Source: Alphaproteobacteria bacterium (GTDB lineage Bacteria; Pseudomonadota; Alphaproteobacteria; UBA8366; Aestuariispiraceae). From it: a stretch of 64,000 nucleotides of DNA. Location of the stretch: assembly GCA_024743195.1 (NCBI GenBank), contig JANSXE010000004.1, positions 310,001-374,000 of the forward strand, given 5' to 3'. Made by a program: the position numbers and the translations under genes. The notes beneath the pieces were generated by a model. The model was not told the DNA's origin and did not search any database. It saw only the letters and a program-made list of their open reading frames with translations. This document shows positions 53,773-63,700 of this stretch, one piece after another. Within the stretch, counting starts at the first letter, position 1, and each line of letters opens with the position of its first letter.

Positions 53773-53846
53773 GCGGGTGTAGCTCAATGGTAGAGCAGCA
53801 GCTTCCCAAGCTGACGACGAGGGTTCGATTCCCTTCACCCGCTCCA
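53773..53846 (+). tRNA. tRNA-Gly(CCC)
   Basis: A 74-base tRNA with CCA encoded. The acceptor stem GCGGGTG pairs with CACCCGC; the D arm (AGCTCAATGGTAGAGCA) and T arm (GAGGGTTCGATTCCCTT) are standard. The anticodon loop is TTCCCAA, giving anticodon CCC for GGG codons; the first anticodon-stem pair is a mismatch. The 3' end is a typical integration site, and the DNA that follows changes in character. Confidence 0.95.
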
Positions 53847-53963
53847 ATTTTTTTCTGCAAAATCAATTATATGACAATTCGCTTCGTTAACACCAAGCGC
53901 GGAATCGCGATTTTTGGGTACGATTTGGGTATTCTTGATCGCTTTGCGGGCCCATTAGGCATT

Positions 53964-54057
53964 ATGGCGACTCCTCGTTTCTCGCCGTTTCACATCCGCA
54001 AGCTGGTTCTATACCCGTCACCGCATCGTCTTCCCTGACCTTCACGGAGACGAATAG
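53964..54057 (+). pseudogene. Tyrosine integrase remnant, N-terminus
   Basis: Just after the tRNA, ATG at 53964 opens MATPRFSPFHIRKL, then a frame change would continue with SWFYTRHRIVFPDLHGDE to a stop at 54055. That order (start, short Pro-rich leader, FYTRHRI-PDL) looks like the N-terminus of alphaproteobacterial tyrosine recombinases. No downstream integrase sequence remains. This is a pattern match by eye and rests on a single-base frameshift. Confidence 0.4.
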
Positions 54058-54122
54058 GATTCAACCCGATATTGAATCTTCCGACGTATTTCAGCGCCAT
54101 AGCCACTTTAGGGAGAGAGGCT

Positions 54123-56615
54123 ATGTACGCAGTGATTGATCGAACCGTCTCAATTCATTGGGAAATCGCCGCCAAAATCAATTTCGCCTGTCAGCAGAGC
54201 TCATATCCGGTTCTCCGCGATCTTCGGATCGAAAACCTGGATGAGGATGACCGCCTCGAAGGATTGCTCGTCACGCTGACGGCTGATCCGGCTTTCTTGA
54301 AGCCGCGCAGTTGGCGAGTCGATCGGATCGCGCCGGGCGGCATCGTGCCGATCAAGGAGCGGACGCTCGACCTGGAGGGCGGCTTTCTTCTGGGCCTGAC
54401 GGAGGCTGTACGCGGCTCGGTCACGCTGACCATCGAGCGCGACGGCGAGATTCTGGCGGAGGAGAGCAAGCCGGTAGACGTGCTGGCTTACAATGAGTGG
54501 GGCGGCTCCGGCTACATGCCGGAACTGCTGGCGGCCTTCTGCACGCCGAACGATCCGGCCGTCGACCGTATCCTTCACAAGGCCGCCATGGCGCTGCGGA
54601 AGGCGGGTCGTGAGGACACGCTGGACGGCTACCAGTCCGGCAGCCGAAAGCGGGTTTGGGAGATGGCGTCGGCGATCTACACCGCGATCGCCAATCTAGG
54701 CGTCGCCTACGCCGTCCCGCCCACCAGCTTTGAGCGGGACGGCCAGAAGATCCGGCTGCCCAGTCAGATCCTCGACGGCGGCGTGGCGACATGCCTCGAC
54801 ACCACGATGCTGTTCGCCGCCGCGTTGGAAAAGGCGGGCCTGAACCCGATCGTTGCGATGCCGGAAGGCCATGCGATGGTCGGCGTCTGGTTGCAGCCGG
54901 AAGAACTCTCCTCCGTCGTCGTCGAGGACGCGGAGACGCTGCGCAAGCGCTATGAGCTCAAGGAACTGACGCTCATTGAGACGACGTTGGTGACGTCGCA
55001 CGCCGCGCCGCCTTTTTCGCGCGCCATCGAACGGGCGATGGACAATCTCTCGCCTGACAAGGATGCGACCTTCAGCGCGGCGGTCGACATCCGCCGGGCG
55101 CGGGCTCATCAGATAAAGCCGCTCGCCCTGAAGGCGGGCCTTGGCGGAGAGGCCGCGATCGGGGAGGAGCCGGCGGTCGAGATCTCAATGGAAGAGGCGC
55201 CGCCGCTGCCGGACTTTGACTCGGAAGTCGAGGAGGCCCTTCCCGACACGCCCGAGGGACGTTTGGAGCGCTGGCAGCGCAAGCTCTTGGATCTGTCCGC
55301 GCGGAATCCGTTGCTGAACCACAAATCCTCCAAGGCCAGTCTGCCGCTCATGTGCCCCGATCCGGGCGACTTGGAGGATCGCCTGGCCGCCGGCGCGAAG
55401 ATATCCATCCAGCCCGTCCCGCAGCCCACAAGCCAGGGGCAGGACGACGAACTGCACCGTCGGCGCACCGGCCAAGTGATCACGCGCGAATATGCGCTGG
55501 ACGCGTTGGGCAAGAACCAGGTGCTGGTCGATCTGCTGGAACAGGAGCTTTCCAAGCGCGCTGTTGAGATTTATCGCAAGGCGCAAACCTCGCTACAGGA
55601 AGGCGGCGCGAACACGCTCTACCTCGCGCTCGGCTTCCTCGCCTGGAAGCGCGACAAGGATGACGAGCGTCGCTTCCGTGCCCCCTTGATCCTGTTGCCC
55701 GTCACGCTGCAACGGCAATCCGTACGAAGCGGCGTGAAGATGCTGGCCCATGACGACGAGCCGCGCTTCAACACGACCCTCCTCGAAATGCTGCGCAAGG
55801 ATTTCGAGATCGAGATCAAGGGGCTCGACGGGGATCTGCCGAAGGATGACAGCGGCGTCGACGTCCGACTGATATGGGAGAAGGTTCGCCGCGCGGTCGT
55901 CGACGCGCCGGGCTTCGAAGTGGTCGAAGACGTCGTGCTCAGCCATTTCTCATTCGCGAAGTATCTTATGTGGAAGGATCTGGTCGATCGGACCGACGAC
56001 TTGCGACGGAACGCGATCGTCCGCCATCTGATCGACACGCCCCGTCAGGCCTATGAGAGCTCTGTTGAGTTCGTGTCTGCCGAGCGGCTGGATCGGGATT
56101 TCGCGCCGTCCGATCTGCTCGCCCCGCTGCCCGCCGATTCATCACAAATGGCGGCCATCGCAACCGCGGACCGGGGTAAGGACTTCATCATCATCGGCCC
56201 GCCCGGCACCGGCAAAAGCCAGACCATCAGCAATATGATCGCCCACCTTTTGGGGAAGGGCAAAACGGTCCTCTTCGTCTCTGAGAAGACGGCGGCGCTG
56301 AACGTCGTTCATCGACGTCTCGCCGATATCGGTCTCGGGCGGTTTTGCCTGGAGCTTCATTCCAACAAGGCCAAGAAGACGGAGGTGCTGGCGCAGCTCG
56401 CCAAGGCCTGGTCCGCCGGCGCGCAGAAAAGCGAGGAGGAGTGGCGGCGCGAGGCCGAGAAGCTGAAGACGGTTCGCGACCGCCTGAACCGCGTCGTCGA
56501 CTATATGCATACCAAGCGCCGCAACGGCCTGACGCCGCATCAAGCCATTGGCGTGCGGGTGAGGGACCAAGAACTGGCCGATCGATTGGCCTTCACGTGG
56601 CCGCAGGCGGACTAG
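54123..56615 (+). CDS. DUF4011/SF1 helicase protein, N-terminal part before an amber codon
   Basis: 830 residues, ending at an in-frame TAG (56613-56615). Order: Ig-like start (1-130); transglutaminase-like domain (about 130-290) with Cys224 and His250; DUF4011 from about 380 (RWQRKLLDLSARNPLLN); helicase with Walker A GPPGTGKSQT (692-701) and FVSEKTAALNVV. The ATG has AGGGAGAG five bases before it; a TTG at 54072 is weaker. The same reading frame resumes directly after the stop, so this and the next entry are one gene of about 2009 codons. The full architecture matches large DUF4011-helicase-Vsr-DUF3320 proteins known from defence islands (called Hhe, from memory). Confidence 0.85.
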   Translation: MYAVIDRTVSIHWEIAAKINFACQQSSYPVLRDLRIENLDEDDRLEGLLVTLTADPAFLKPRSWRVDRIAPGGIVPIKERTLDLEGGFLLGLTEAVRGSVTLTIERDGEILAEESKPVDVLAYNEWGGSGYMPELLAAFCTPNDPAVDRILHKAAMALRKAGREDTLDGYQSGSRKRVWEMASAIYTAIANLGVAYAVPPTSFERDGQKIRLPSQILDGGVATCLDTTMLFAAALEKAGLNPIVAMPEGHAMVGVWLQPEELSSVVVEDAETLRKRYELKELTLIETTLVTSHAAPPFSRAIERAMDNLSPDKDATFSAAVDIRRARAHQIKPLALKAGLGGEAAIGEEPAVEISMEEAPPLPDFDSEVEEALPDTPEGRLERWQRKLLDLSARNPLLNHKSSKASLPLMCPDPGDLEDRLAAGAKISIQPVPQPTSQGQDDELHRRRTGQVITREYALDALGKNQVLVDLLEQELSKRAVEIYRKAQTSLQEGGANTLYLALGFLAWKRDKDDERRFRAPLILLPVTLQRQSVRSGVKMLAHDDEPRFNTTLLEMLRKDFEIEIKGLDGDLPKDDSGVDVRLIWEKVRRAVVDAPGFEVVEDVVLSHFSFAKYLMWKDLVDRTDDLRRNAIVRHLIDTPRQAYESSVEFVSAERLDRDFAPSDLLAPLPADSSQMAAIATADRGKDFIIIGPPGTGKSQTISNMIAHLLGKGKTVLFVSEKTAALNVVHRRLADIGLGRFCLELHSNKAKKTEVLAQLAKAWSAGAQKSEEEWRREAEKLKTVRDRLNRVVDYMHTKRRNGLTPHQAIGVRVRDQELADRLAFTWPQAD

Positions 56616-59600
56616 CACGACGCCGACCAACTGCAGCGGATGCCTGAGGCCGCGGAGTTGCTGCAGGTCCAGGCGAAGGCGGTCGGCGACATCCACGACA
56701 GTCCGTTCCAACTCGTCTCCAGCGCCGACTGGTCACCGCAATGGGAGGCGGAGCTGACCGAGCGCGCCGGCGCGCTCGCCGAGGCGGCGGCCGCAGCCGA
56801 CAAGGCTGCAACCACGCTTGTTGAGGCGCTTAGGATTGCGCCGCCCGACCGCAGCATGGCGCGCATGGAGGCTATTGCGGAACTGGCGGAGGTGCTCATC
56901 GCCTCTTATCGGAAGCAAAGCGGGTTCGCGCTGGAGCCGGACGGCGTCGATCGGATTGAGGCGCTAGAGGAGGCGGTGGCTCGTGTTAAGGCCTACGCCG
57001 CGGCGCAGGCGGATTTGAGCGCGCCTTACGACCCGATGGCGTGGCGCGCTTTGGACGGCGCGGAGATCGGCCGGCTGTGGGCGGAGGCCGAGGGCGCTTG
57101 GTGGCCGAAAAGTTTCTTCGCCAAGCGCGCCGTCATCAAGAAGATGCGTCTCGGCGGCGCCAAAGGGACGCCGAATCCGGCGCGCGACGCGGGTCTGCTG
57201 ACCACGCTTCGACAGGAAGGGGAGGCGATCGACCGCCTGGATAAGCTGCTCTCCGGCTTCCGGGATTGGTCGGCGCACACGACCGATCCTGAGGCTGCGC
57301 AGACGTTGCGCGATCTGGGCGACCGTGCGCGCGCCGCGGTCGGCCGCCTCGTCGACGAGCCCGACCGACTGGTGGAGACGCGCGGTCGGATCCGCACCCT
57401 ACTGCAGGACGGCAACGACATGCTGGCGCCGGATGCGCCGATTGGCCGCGCGGCGGCGGACTATCTGTCGGCGTTGGAGCGACTTCGCGAGACGTCCAAC
57501 TCGTTCCGGGATCGCGCGGGGCGCGAACTGCGGGAGGCGGTCGGCGACAAGGACCAAGCGCTGCCAATCCTGAAGGAGACGTTGGAAGAACTCGTCGCCA
57601 GAAAGACTGAGCTCAATCAGTGGTGCGCCTGGCGGCGCCGTCGGACGGAGGCGATCGACCTGGAACTGCAGCCGCTCGTCGACTCGATCGAACAGGGACG
57701 CACGCCGGTCGAGGAGATCCCGGAAACCTTCGAGGCCGCCTATTGCGCCTGGTGGTCGAGCCGGCTCTTCGAGGAGGACGACATCCTGAAGGGTTGGTCG
57801 ACCGCCGAACATAGCGATGCGATCGAGAAATTCAGGGCGATCGACGAGACCTTCCAGAAGGTGACGGCCGAATACATCGCAGCAAAGCTGAGCGGACGAA
57901 TGCCTGGTCAGACGCAGATCGGCCGCAACCAGCAGTGGGGCTTGATCAAGAAGCTGACCGCGCAGAAGCGTCCGCGCACGCCGATCCGGAAGATGATCGA
58001 GGACGCGCCGGAGCCGATCTCCAAGCTTGCGCCGTGCCTGATGATGTCGCCGCTGTCGGTGGCGCAGTATCTGCCGTCCGATCAAAGCCCGTTCGATGTG
58101 GTCATTTTCGACGAGGCGTCGCAGCTGACCGTGTGGGATGCGGTCGGCGCGATCGCGCGAGGCGGGCAGGCGATCGTCGCCGGCGACCCGAAGCAGATGC
58201 CGCCGACGAACTTCTTCAGCCGCGCGGACGACGATCCGGACGGCGACGTCGATTATGAAGGCGACATGGAAAGCATCCTCGATGAGTTGCAGAGCGCCAG
58301 CATTCCGGAGCAGACGCTGAACCTGCACTATCGATCCCGCCGGGAAAGCCTCATCGCCTTCTCCAACCATCATTACTACGACAATCGATTGGTGACGTTC
58401 CCGGCGCCGGTCCATCCGGATTGCGGCGTCAGGCTGGTCCGTTGCGACGGCTACTACGCCCGCGGAAAGGCGCGCCACAATGAGGGGGAGGCGCGCGCCA
58501 TCGTCGCCGAGATCGTCCGCCGCCTCACCTCGGCCGAGCCGGCGGAGCGCGAGGCGTCGATCGGCGTCGTCACCTTCAACTCGGAGCAGCAGTCGCTGAT
58601 CCTTGACCTTCTGGACAAGGCGCGCGGCGCCAATCCGGATATCGAATGGGCTTTCGCGGAGGACGCGACGGAGCCGGTCTTCGTGAAGAACCTGGAGACG
58701 GTCCAAGGGGACGAGCGGGACGTCATCCTTTTCAGCATCACCTACGGCCCGGATCAGGCAGGCCATGTGACGATGAACTTCGGGCCGTTGAACCGCGACG
58801 GCGGCGAGCGACGCCTGAATGTCGCGATGACCAGAGCGCGCTCTGAGATGGTGGTCTTCTCAACCCTTCATCCGGACAAGATAGACATCTCCCGCACCAA
58901 GGCCGAGGCGGTGAAGCACCTCAAGCACTTCCTCGAGTATGCGGAGCGAGGACCGAGCGCACTGGGGGCGGGCATTCACGGGTCGATGGGCGATTTTGAA
59001 TCGCCATTCGAGACGGCGGTCGCCCGCGCCTTGCGCGACAAGGGCTGGACGGTCAGGCCGCAGATCGGCGTCAGCGCATTCCGGATCGATCTGGGCGTCG
59101 TGCATCCGGACGAGCCGGGGGTCTATCTCGCCGGCGTCGAATGCGACGGCGCGATGTATCACAGCTCCGCCTACGCTCGGGAACGTGATAAGATCCGCCA
59201 AGCGGTGCTGGACGGGCTGGGGTGGACGCTCTTCCGCGTCTGGTCGACCGATTGGTGGATCAACCGGCAGCGCGCCCTTCAGGCCCTCGACGCACAGCTG
59301 CGGGCTCATCTCGAAGCGGATCGCATCAAACGGAAGGAAGCGGCTGAAGCGCAAGCGGACAACGAGACAGAAGCGACCGATGATAGAGCGTCCGAAACCG
59401 CTGATGACGCGTCGCCGGAGGCGGAAGACGACGAAGACGCGGCGCCGCTTCGCGTCGGTCGAGCCGTTCGGGCGGACGAGCAGACAGACGCAACTGAATC
59501 TGGCGCGTCCGAGCTCGAAGATGAGGAGCGGGCATATGAGGAGGAGCCTGAGGTCGAAGATGACGCACCGCGCGTCTATGACGGTCTGCGACCGATCGAG

Positions 59601-60152
59601 ACGCCGCGGCCGTCCGGCCTGGCTGACGATCAAAGCACCTTCTCCTTCAGTGCGGACGGCGCACCGGACAACGCGCGCTACGTTAACGCCTCATTTGACA
59701 AGGGCGCGCTCGCCCCGGACCCGAACAAGTTCTACGATGAGGCCTACGACCGCCGCCTCATCGCAATGATCGATCATGTGATCGACACCGAGGGGCCGAT
59801 CCACGAAGATGTGCTCGTGCGCCGCATCGCCCGCCATCATGGCTTCAAACGCGCCGGACGCCTGATCCGCGACCGCGTCTTAAAGCTCGCCTGCAAGCGC
59901 CGGGGAAACACGAAGGAAGAGGTCGGCCGGTTCTTTTGGCGCAAGGGAACGGTGAAGGACCGCCTCGCCCCGGCGCGCTACAAGGGCAGGGACGATGAGG
60001 TGCGGAGCATCGAGCGCATCTGCACCGAAGAACTCCGCGCCGTCAGCGCGGCAGTGCAGTCGTCAGATCCCGGAACGGTCGCGCTGGCACTCGGCATAGC
60101 TCGTCTGAGTGCACTCGCCCGGGCACGTCTACAGAAAGCAATGGGTCAGTAG
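56616..60152 (+). CDS. DUF4011/SF1 helicase protein, C-terminal part after the amber codon
   Basis: The frame continues from the TAG for 1178 codons; the first ATG is at 56640 and has no visible ribosome binding site. Numbered on the joined protein: coiled, charged region (840-1280); Walker B DEASQ at 1330-1334 with GDPKQMPPT; helicase motifs HYRSRRESLIAFSN, GDERDVILFSITYG and LNVAMTRAR; Vsr/MTES_1575-like nuclease (about 1625-1720: FESPFETAVARAL, VECDGAMYHSS with Glu1673 and Asp1675, FRVWSTDWW); an acidic linker; DUF3320 (about 1870-2009). If the amber is real, the helicase and nuclease are separated from the DUF4011 half, and activity is doubtful unless the stop is read through. Confidence 0.82.
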   Translation, partial: HDADQLQRMPEAAELLQVQAKAVGDIHDSPFQLVSSADWSPQWEAELTERAGALAEAAAAADKAATTLVEALRIAPPDRSMARMEAIAELAEVLIASYRKQSGFALEPDGVDRIEALEEAVARVKAYAAAQADLSAPYDPMAWRALDGAEIGRLWAEAEGAWWPKSFFAKRAVIKKMRLGGAKGTPNPARDAGLLTTLRQEGEAIDRLDKLLSGFRDWSAHTTDPEAAQTLRDLGDRARAAVGRLVDEPDRLVETRGRIRTLLQDGNDMLAPDAPIGRAAADYLSALERLRETSNSFRDRAGRELREAVGDKDQALPILKETLEELVARKTELNQWCAWRRRRTEAIDLELQPLVDSIEQGRTPVEEIPETFEAAYCAWWSSRLFEEDDILKGWSTAEHSDAIEKFRAIDETFQKVTAEYIAAKLSGRMPGQTQIGRNQQWGLIKKLTAQKRPRTPIRKMIEDAPEPISKLAPCLMMSPLSVAQYLPSDQSPFDVVIFDEASQLTVWDAVGAIARGGQAIVAGDPKQMPPTNFFSRADDDPDGDVDYEGDMESILDELQSASIPEQTLNLHYRSRRESLIAFSNHHYYDNRLVTFPAPVHPDCGVRLVRCDGYYARGKARHNEGEARAIVAEIVRRLTSAEPAEREASIGVVTFNSEQQSLILDLLDKARGANPDIEWAFAEDATEPVFVKNLETVQGDERDVILFSITYGPDQAGHVTMNFGPLNRDGGERRLNVAMTRARSEMVVFSTLHPDKIDISRTKAEAVKHLKHFLEYAERGPSALGAGIHGSMGDFESPFETAVARALRDKGWTVRPQIGVSAFRIDLGVVHPDEPGVYLAGVECDGAMYHSSAYARERDKIRQAVLDGLGWTLFRVWSTDWWINRQRALQALDAQLRAHLEADRIKRKEAAEAQADNETEATDDRASETADDASPEAEDDEDAAPLRVGRAVRADEQTDATESGASELEDEERAYEEEPEVEDDAPRVYDGLRPIETPRPSGLADDQSTFSFSADGAPDNARYVNASFDKGALAPDPNKFYDEAYDRRLIAMIDHVIDTEGPIHEDVLVRRIARHHGFKRAGRLIRDRVLKLACKRRGNTKEEVGRFFWRKGTVKDRLAPARYKGRDDEVRSIERICTEELRAVSAAVQSSDPGTVALALGIARLSALARARLQKAMGQ

Positions 60153-60291
60153 CGGCCTCGTAATCGCTCTCTCCTCGCGGCCTATTGGCTTGTGGCTACC
60201 TTACCCAGGCTTAACGATTCAATCCGATCTCGCTCGGCATGCGCACGAGCGAGCCCCATACCCGCCTTGACGGCTTCGGCCTCTACGGTCG

Positions 60292-60660
60292 GTTCGAGAT
60301 CCTTCGGACCGAGTCCGAGGGGGAGAGAGGGGCGAGTCCGACGAGGCGGTCGCGCCGGTGTACGTCAAATCCCTCGACGCGCCGCGTATGGGCGTTCCGC
60401 TCGAGGAGGTCGTACGTGTCGGCTATGGCGAGAAAGAGGTGGTTGCGCTGCACGGCCGCCGGACGGTCACGGTCACCCTACGGTATCCGCGTTTTCGTCG
60501 CCCCGGCGTCCGGCGAGACGCGAAGACGCGGGTTCCCGGGGTCCATCCTCACCGCAAGGTCACCCGGGACCTCTACGAATCCGTCCTAATCGGCATGGCG
60601 AGTGGGCGGCAGACGGCGCGGCGCGTCGCCGACCTCTCGCAAGTCTCGGCGGCTACGCGG
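60292..60660 (+). pseudogene. Decayed transposase-like fragment
   Basis: Within the 607-bp gap after the helicase gene one frame reads VTVTLRYPRFRRPGVRRDAK followed by TRVPGVHPHRKVTRDLYESV and GRQTARRVADLSQVS. This recalls the N-terminus of ISL3-type transposases (zinc finger, then helix-turn-helix); the two expected cysteines of the finger are replaced by Arg and Val, each by a small change. There is no start codon with a ribosome binding site and the frame dies within the next gene's antisense strand. No terminal inverted repeats seen. Tentative. Confidence 0.35.
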
Positions 60661-60759
60661 CGTCAGCGGGTATCGCAGGGTCCGAAACCCCGGATAATCA
60701 GCGGTTGTCTCGACTTGACGCCTTCACACGCCGCGCAGCCCTCTCAGTCCGGGACATTC

Positions 60760-63700
60760 CTAAAACCCGTGGTGCTGCGGATCGTCCTGAATGGCCGCCT
60801 CGACGGGGTCCGTTTCGGCCCCATCCAGCGCCGCGTCATCGACCCTTCCATCCGTATCGGTCAGGGCGTCATCGGCCGACGCGTCCCCTCGGTTGTAGAG
60901 TTGCGGATCGTCAGACGGACCGCTGGCGTCTGATGACCCTGCGCCTGGTGCGGCGTCGGACGGATCGATCCCCGCGACCTCGAGATAGACGGTCACCGCC
61001 GAGTCGCCCTGGCCGTCCTCACCTGCTTCGTCGGATCCGGACGGATTTTGCGATCCAGGAGCGGCGAACTGCATGTAGTCCGTGACCGAAGAAGATGTCG
61101 GCGGTGCGGAGGGCGGCGCAGCCTGCGAACCTGCCTCGTCGGAGCCCGTCACCTCGATATCGACGGTATGCGTCGTGCCGTCGGCTGACTTGACGGTGAA
61201 ACTTTCCGTGGCGTTTGTTCCGTCCGCCAAGGCGTCGGCGCGATCGTCCGGCGCGTAGGTCCATTGTCCCTGGTCGTCGATGCTGAAGGTTCCGTATTGT
61301 CCGTCGGTATCGGTCTGTGCGACGAAATGGGCGTCGGCCGCGTCGCTGTCGGAAACGGACAAGGAACCGCTAACGGACGTGTCGTCGTCCGCTGTCGCCG
61401 CGCTGTCGTCGCCGGCGATCGCGGCGTCCGGGAACGGCTGCCCCGGCTGGAGTTCGACGCGCAGGGCGGCGCCGCTCCATGGCGAGGCGCTGTCCCCGTC
61501 GACGCTTCTGCTTTGGACCGAGAAGGCGTAGTTCTCGGTCTGTCCGGCGGGCGGGGCGATCTCGATGGAGTCGAGACGCCAGCCCGTTACGTCCAACGGA
61601 TGGTCTGCGTCGATCGCGCCGGTATGCGTTCCATCGCTGACGACGGCGCCGTCCGGCAGGCCGACGATGCGCGTTTCCACCTGCTCCGATCCGTCCTGGT
61701 CATTGCCGGCGGCGGAGATGTCGAGTTCGAAGCTGTCTCCGGGGGTCACATGGCGGACCGTGTGCAGGTCCACCACGTTCACCCGAACGGTCGCCGTCGT
61801 CTCGTTCACCCCGTCCGTAATCGTATAGGTGAAGCTGTCCGCGCCGGAGAAACCGGGCGGCGGTTCGTATCGAAACGAGCCGTCTCCATTGCTCGCCACG
61901 CGTCCGCCATGGGCGGAGGCGGCGTCGAACGCGCTGAGCGAGAGCGCAGCGCCTTCATGATCGACAGCCTGATCCAGCACATTGGGAATGCCGAGCGCCC
62001 CGTCGGACACGTCCATACGCGCATCGACGTCCGGCGCCGCGGGGGCCCAGTCGCTGGGCTGCATCGCAAGTTGGAAGTCGGTTTGGCCGCCGTCCGAAAC
62101 CACGCCGAAGCGGCCGCCATTCAAAGGCGTTCCGAAATCGTGCGACGCCTTGAGCTCTCCGCCGGACCAAAGCTCCGCCACCGATCCATGCACGCGCAGT
62201 TCGACCTGATGATCGGCGTCGGGCGTGGCCATCGTCGCGTCCGAAACCCGCTCCAACTCCACCAATTGGCCGTTTCGATACTCCTCGATATTCCATCCGC
62301 CCTGCCCAGCGCGCAGAACGGCCATCTTGAAGTTGTCTTCATCCTGGTAGTCGAAAACGATGCCGCCCGTCTTGTTCATGCCGCCGTTCGTGTGCGCGTG
62401 AACCGTGGCGGCGAGGGTGTAGTCGGCCTGGAGGGCGCCGGCGTAGTCCGCCAGCGCCACCTGCTTAGACGCGCCGCCGGCGACCGAAAGGCTGGTCCCC
62501 TCCACCGTCCACGCGCCATGAACGGGTTCGATGGCGTGCGGCGTGCCGTCGAAAACCGCGCTGTCGAAGCGCAGTTCGGCGATGTTCGAGAAGTGGACGG
62601 TCGCGCTTCCGCCGCCGTCCAAGGTGACCGTCGCGACGCCTGTCGCCGTGTCGATGGCGACCTGATCGGCGCGGTAAGCGGACAGATCCAGCGTGTTTCG
62701 TCCCGCCCCGCCGTCGATCGTGTAGCTGTCGCCGTCCTGCAGGGTCGAGACGCGGAACGTATCGTCGGCCCCGCCGCCGGTTGCGCTGGTGACGGCGTAG
62801 CGTCCAGGCCGCAGCCCCTGTCCGGGCGACTGATAGTCCTGCGTCGTCAGATCGAAATGAACGGCCGCAGAGGCGGCGGAGAAATCGGCGCGGCCGTAGA
62901 CGACGCCGCCCGCGGAAGCCCCGACCTGCAGTGAGGGTCGGTCAGCCGTCGGCGCGATGTCCAGGACGCCCTGGGCCGTCACATCCGCTGCACCATCGCT
63001 GACGGTCAGGGTGACCGCGACATCGTCGCCGCTGAAGTCGCGGGCAGGCGTAAAGACCCACGACCCGTCCGGTTGTTGCGCGAAACTGCCCTGGGCGCTG
63101 GTCGCCGCCGTGATGTGCAGCGTATCGCCCGCATCGGCGTCGCTCGCCCCGACAAGCCGCAGCAGGTCGGCCTCGCTGAAGGTTATCGGCGTATCCTCAT
63201 CCGTGGCGCCGAGAGAGGCCGGAGCAGCCGATGTGGCGGTTACGACTGGCGCGTCGTTCGCCCCGGTGAGCGTGATCACCAAATCGTGCGTCACCTGGGC
63301 GCCGGCCCCGTCGGTCACCGTGATGGGAATGGTGATCGGATGCGACGCCCCCGCGGCCAGCCCCTGGTAGGCGGCGTCGGATGGATCGAAGCTGTAGCCG
63401 CCGTCCGGATCGAGTGCGAACCCGGGAACCGGAGCGGTCGTCGTATAGGTCAGCGTCTCGCCTGAATCCGGATCGGCGCCCGCAATGCTTCCGGTGAAGG
63501 AGGCGGCGTCCTCCGTCGTCGAAACCGAGGCGGCGTTCGCCGTCGGCGCATCATTGCTCCCCGTCACGGCGATCGTGACCCGATGCGTCGTGCCGTCGGC
63601 CGACGATACGGTGAAGCTCTCGCTCGCCGACGCGCCGTCGGCCAAGGCGTCGGCCCGGTCGTCGGGCGCGTAGCTCCAGGCCCCCTGTGCGTCGATGCTG

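Noticed and set aside
56613-56615. Amber codon as pyrrolysine or programmed recoding
   Set aside because: No pyl genes are in the window and the organism type does not use pyrrolysine; nonsense mutation, error or leaky stop is simpler.
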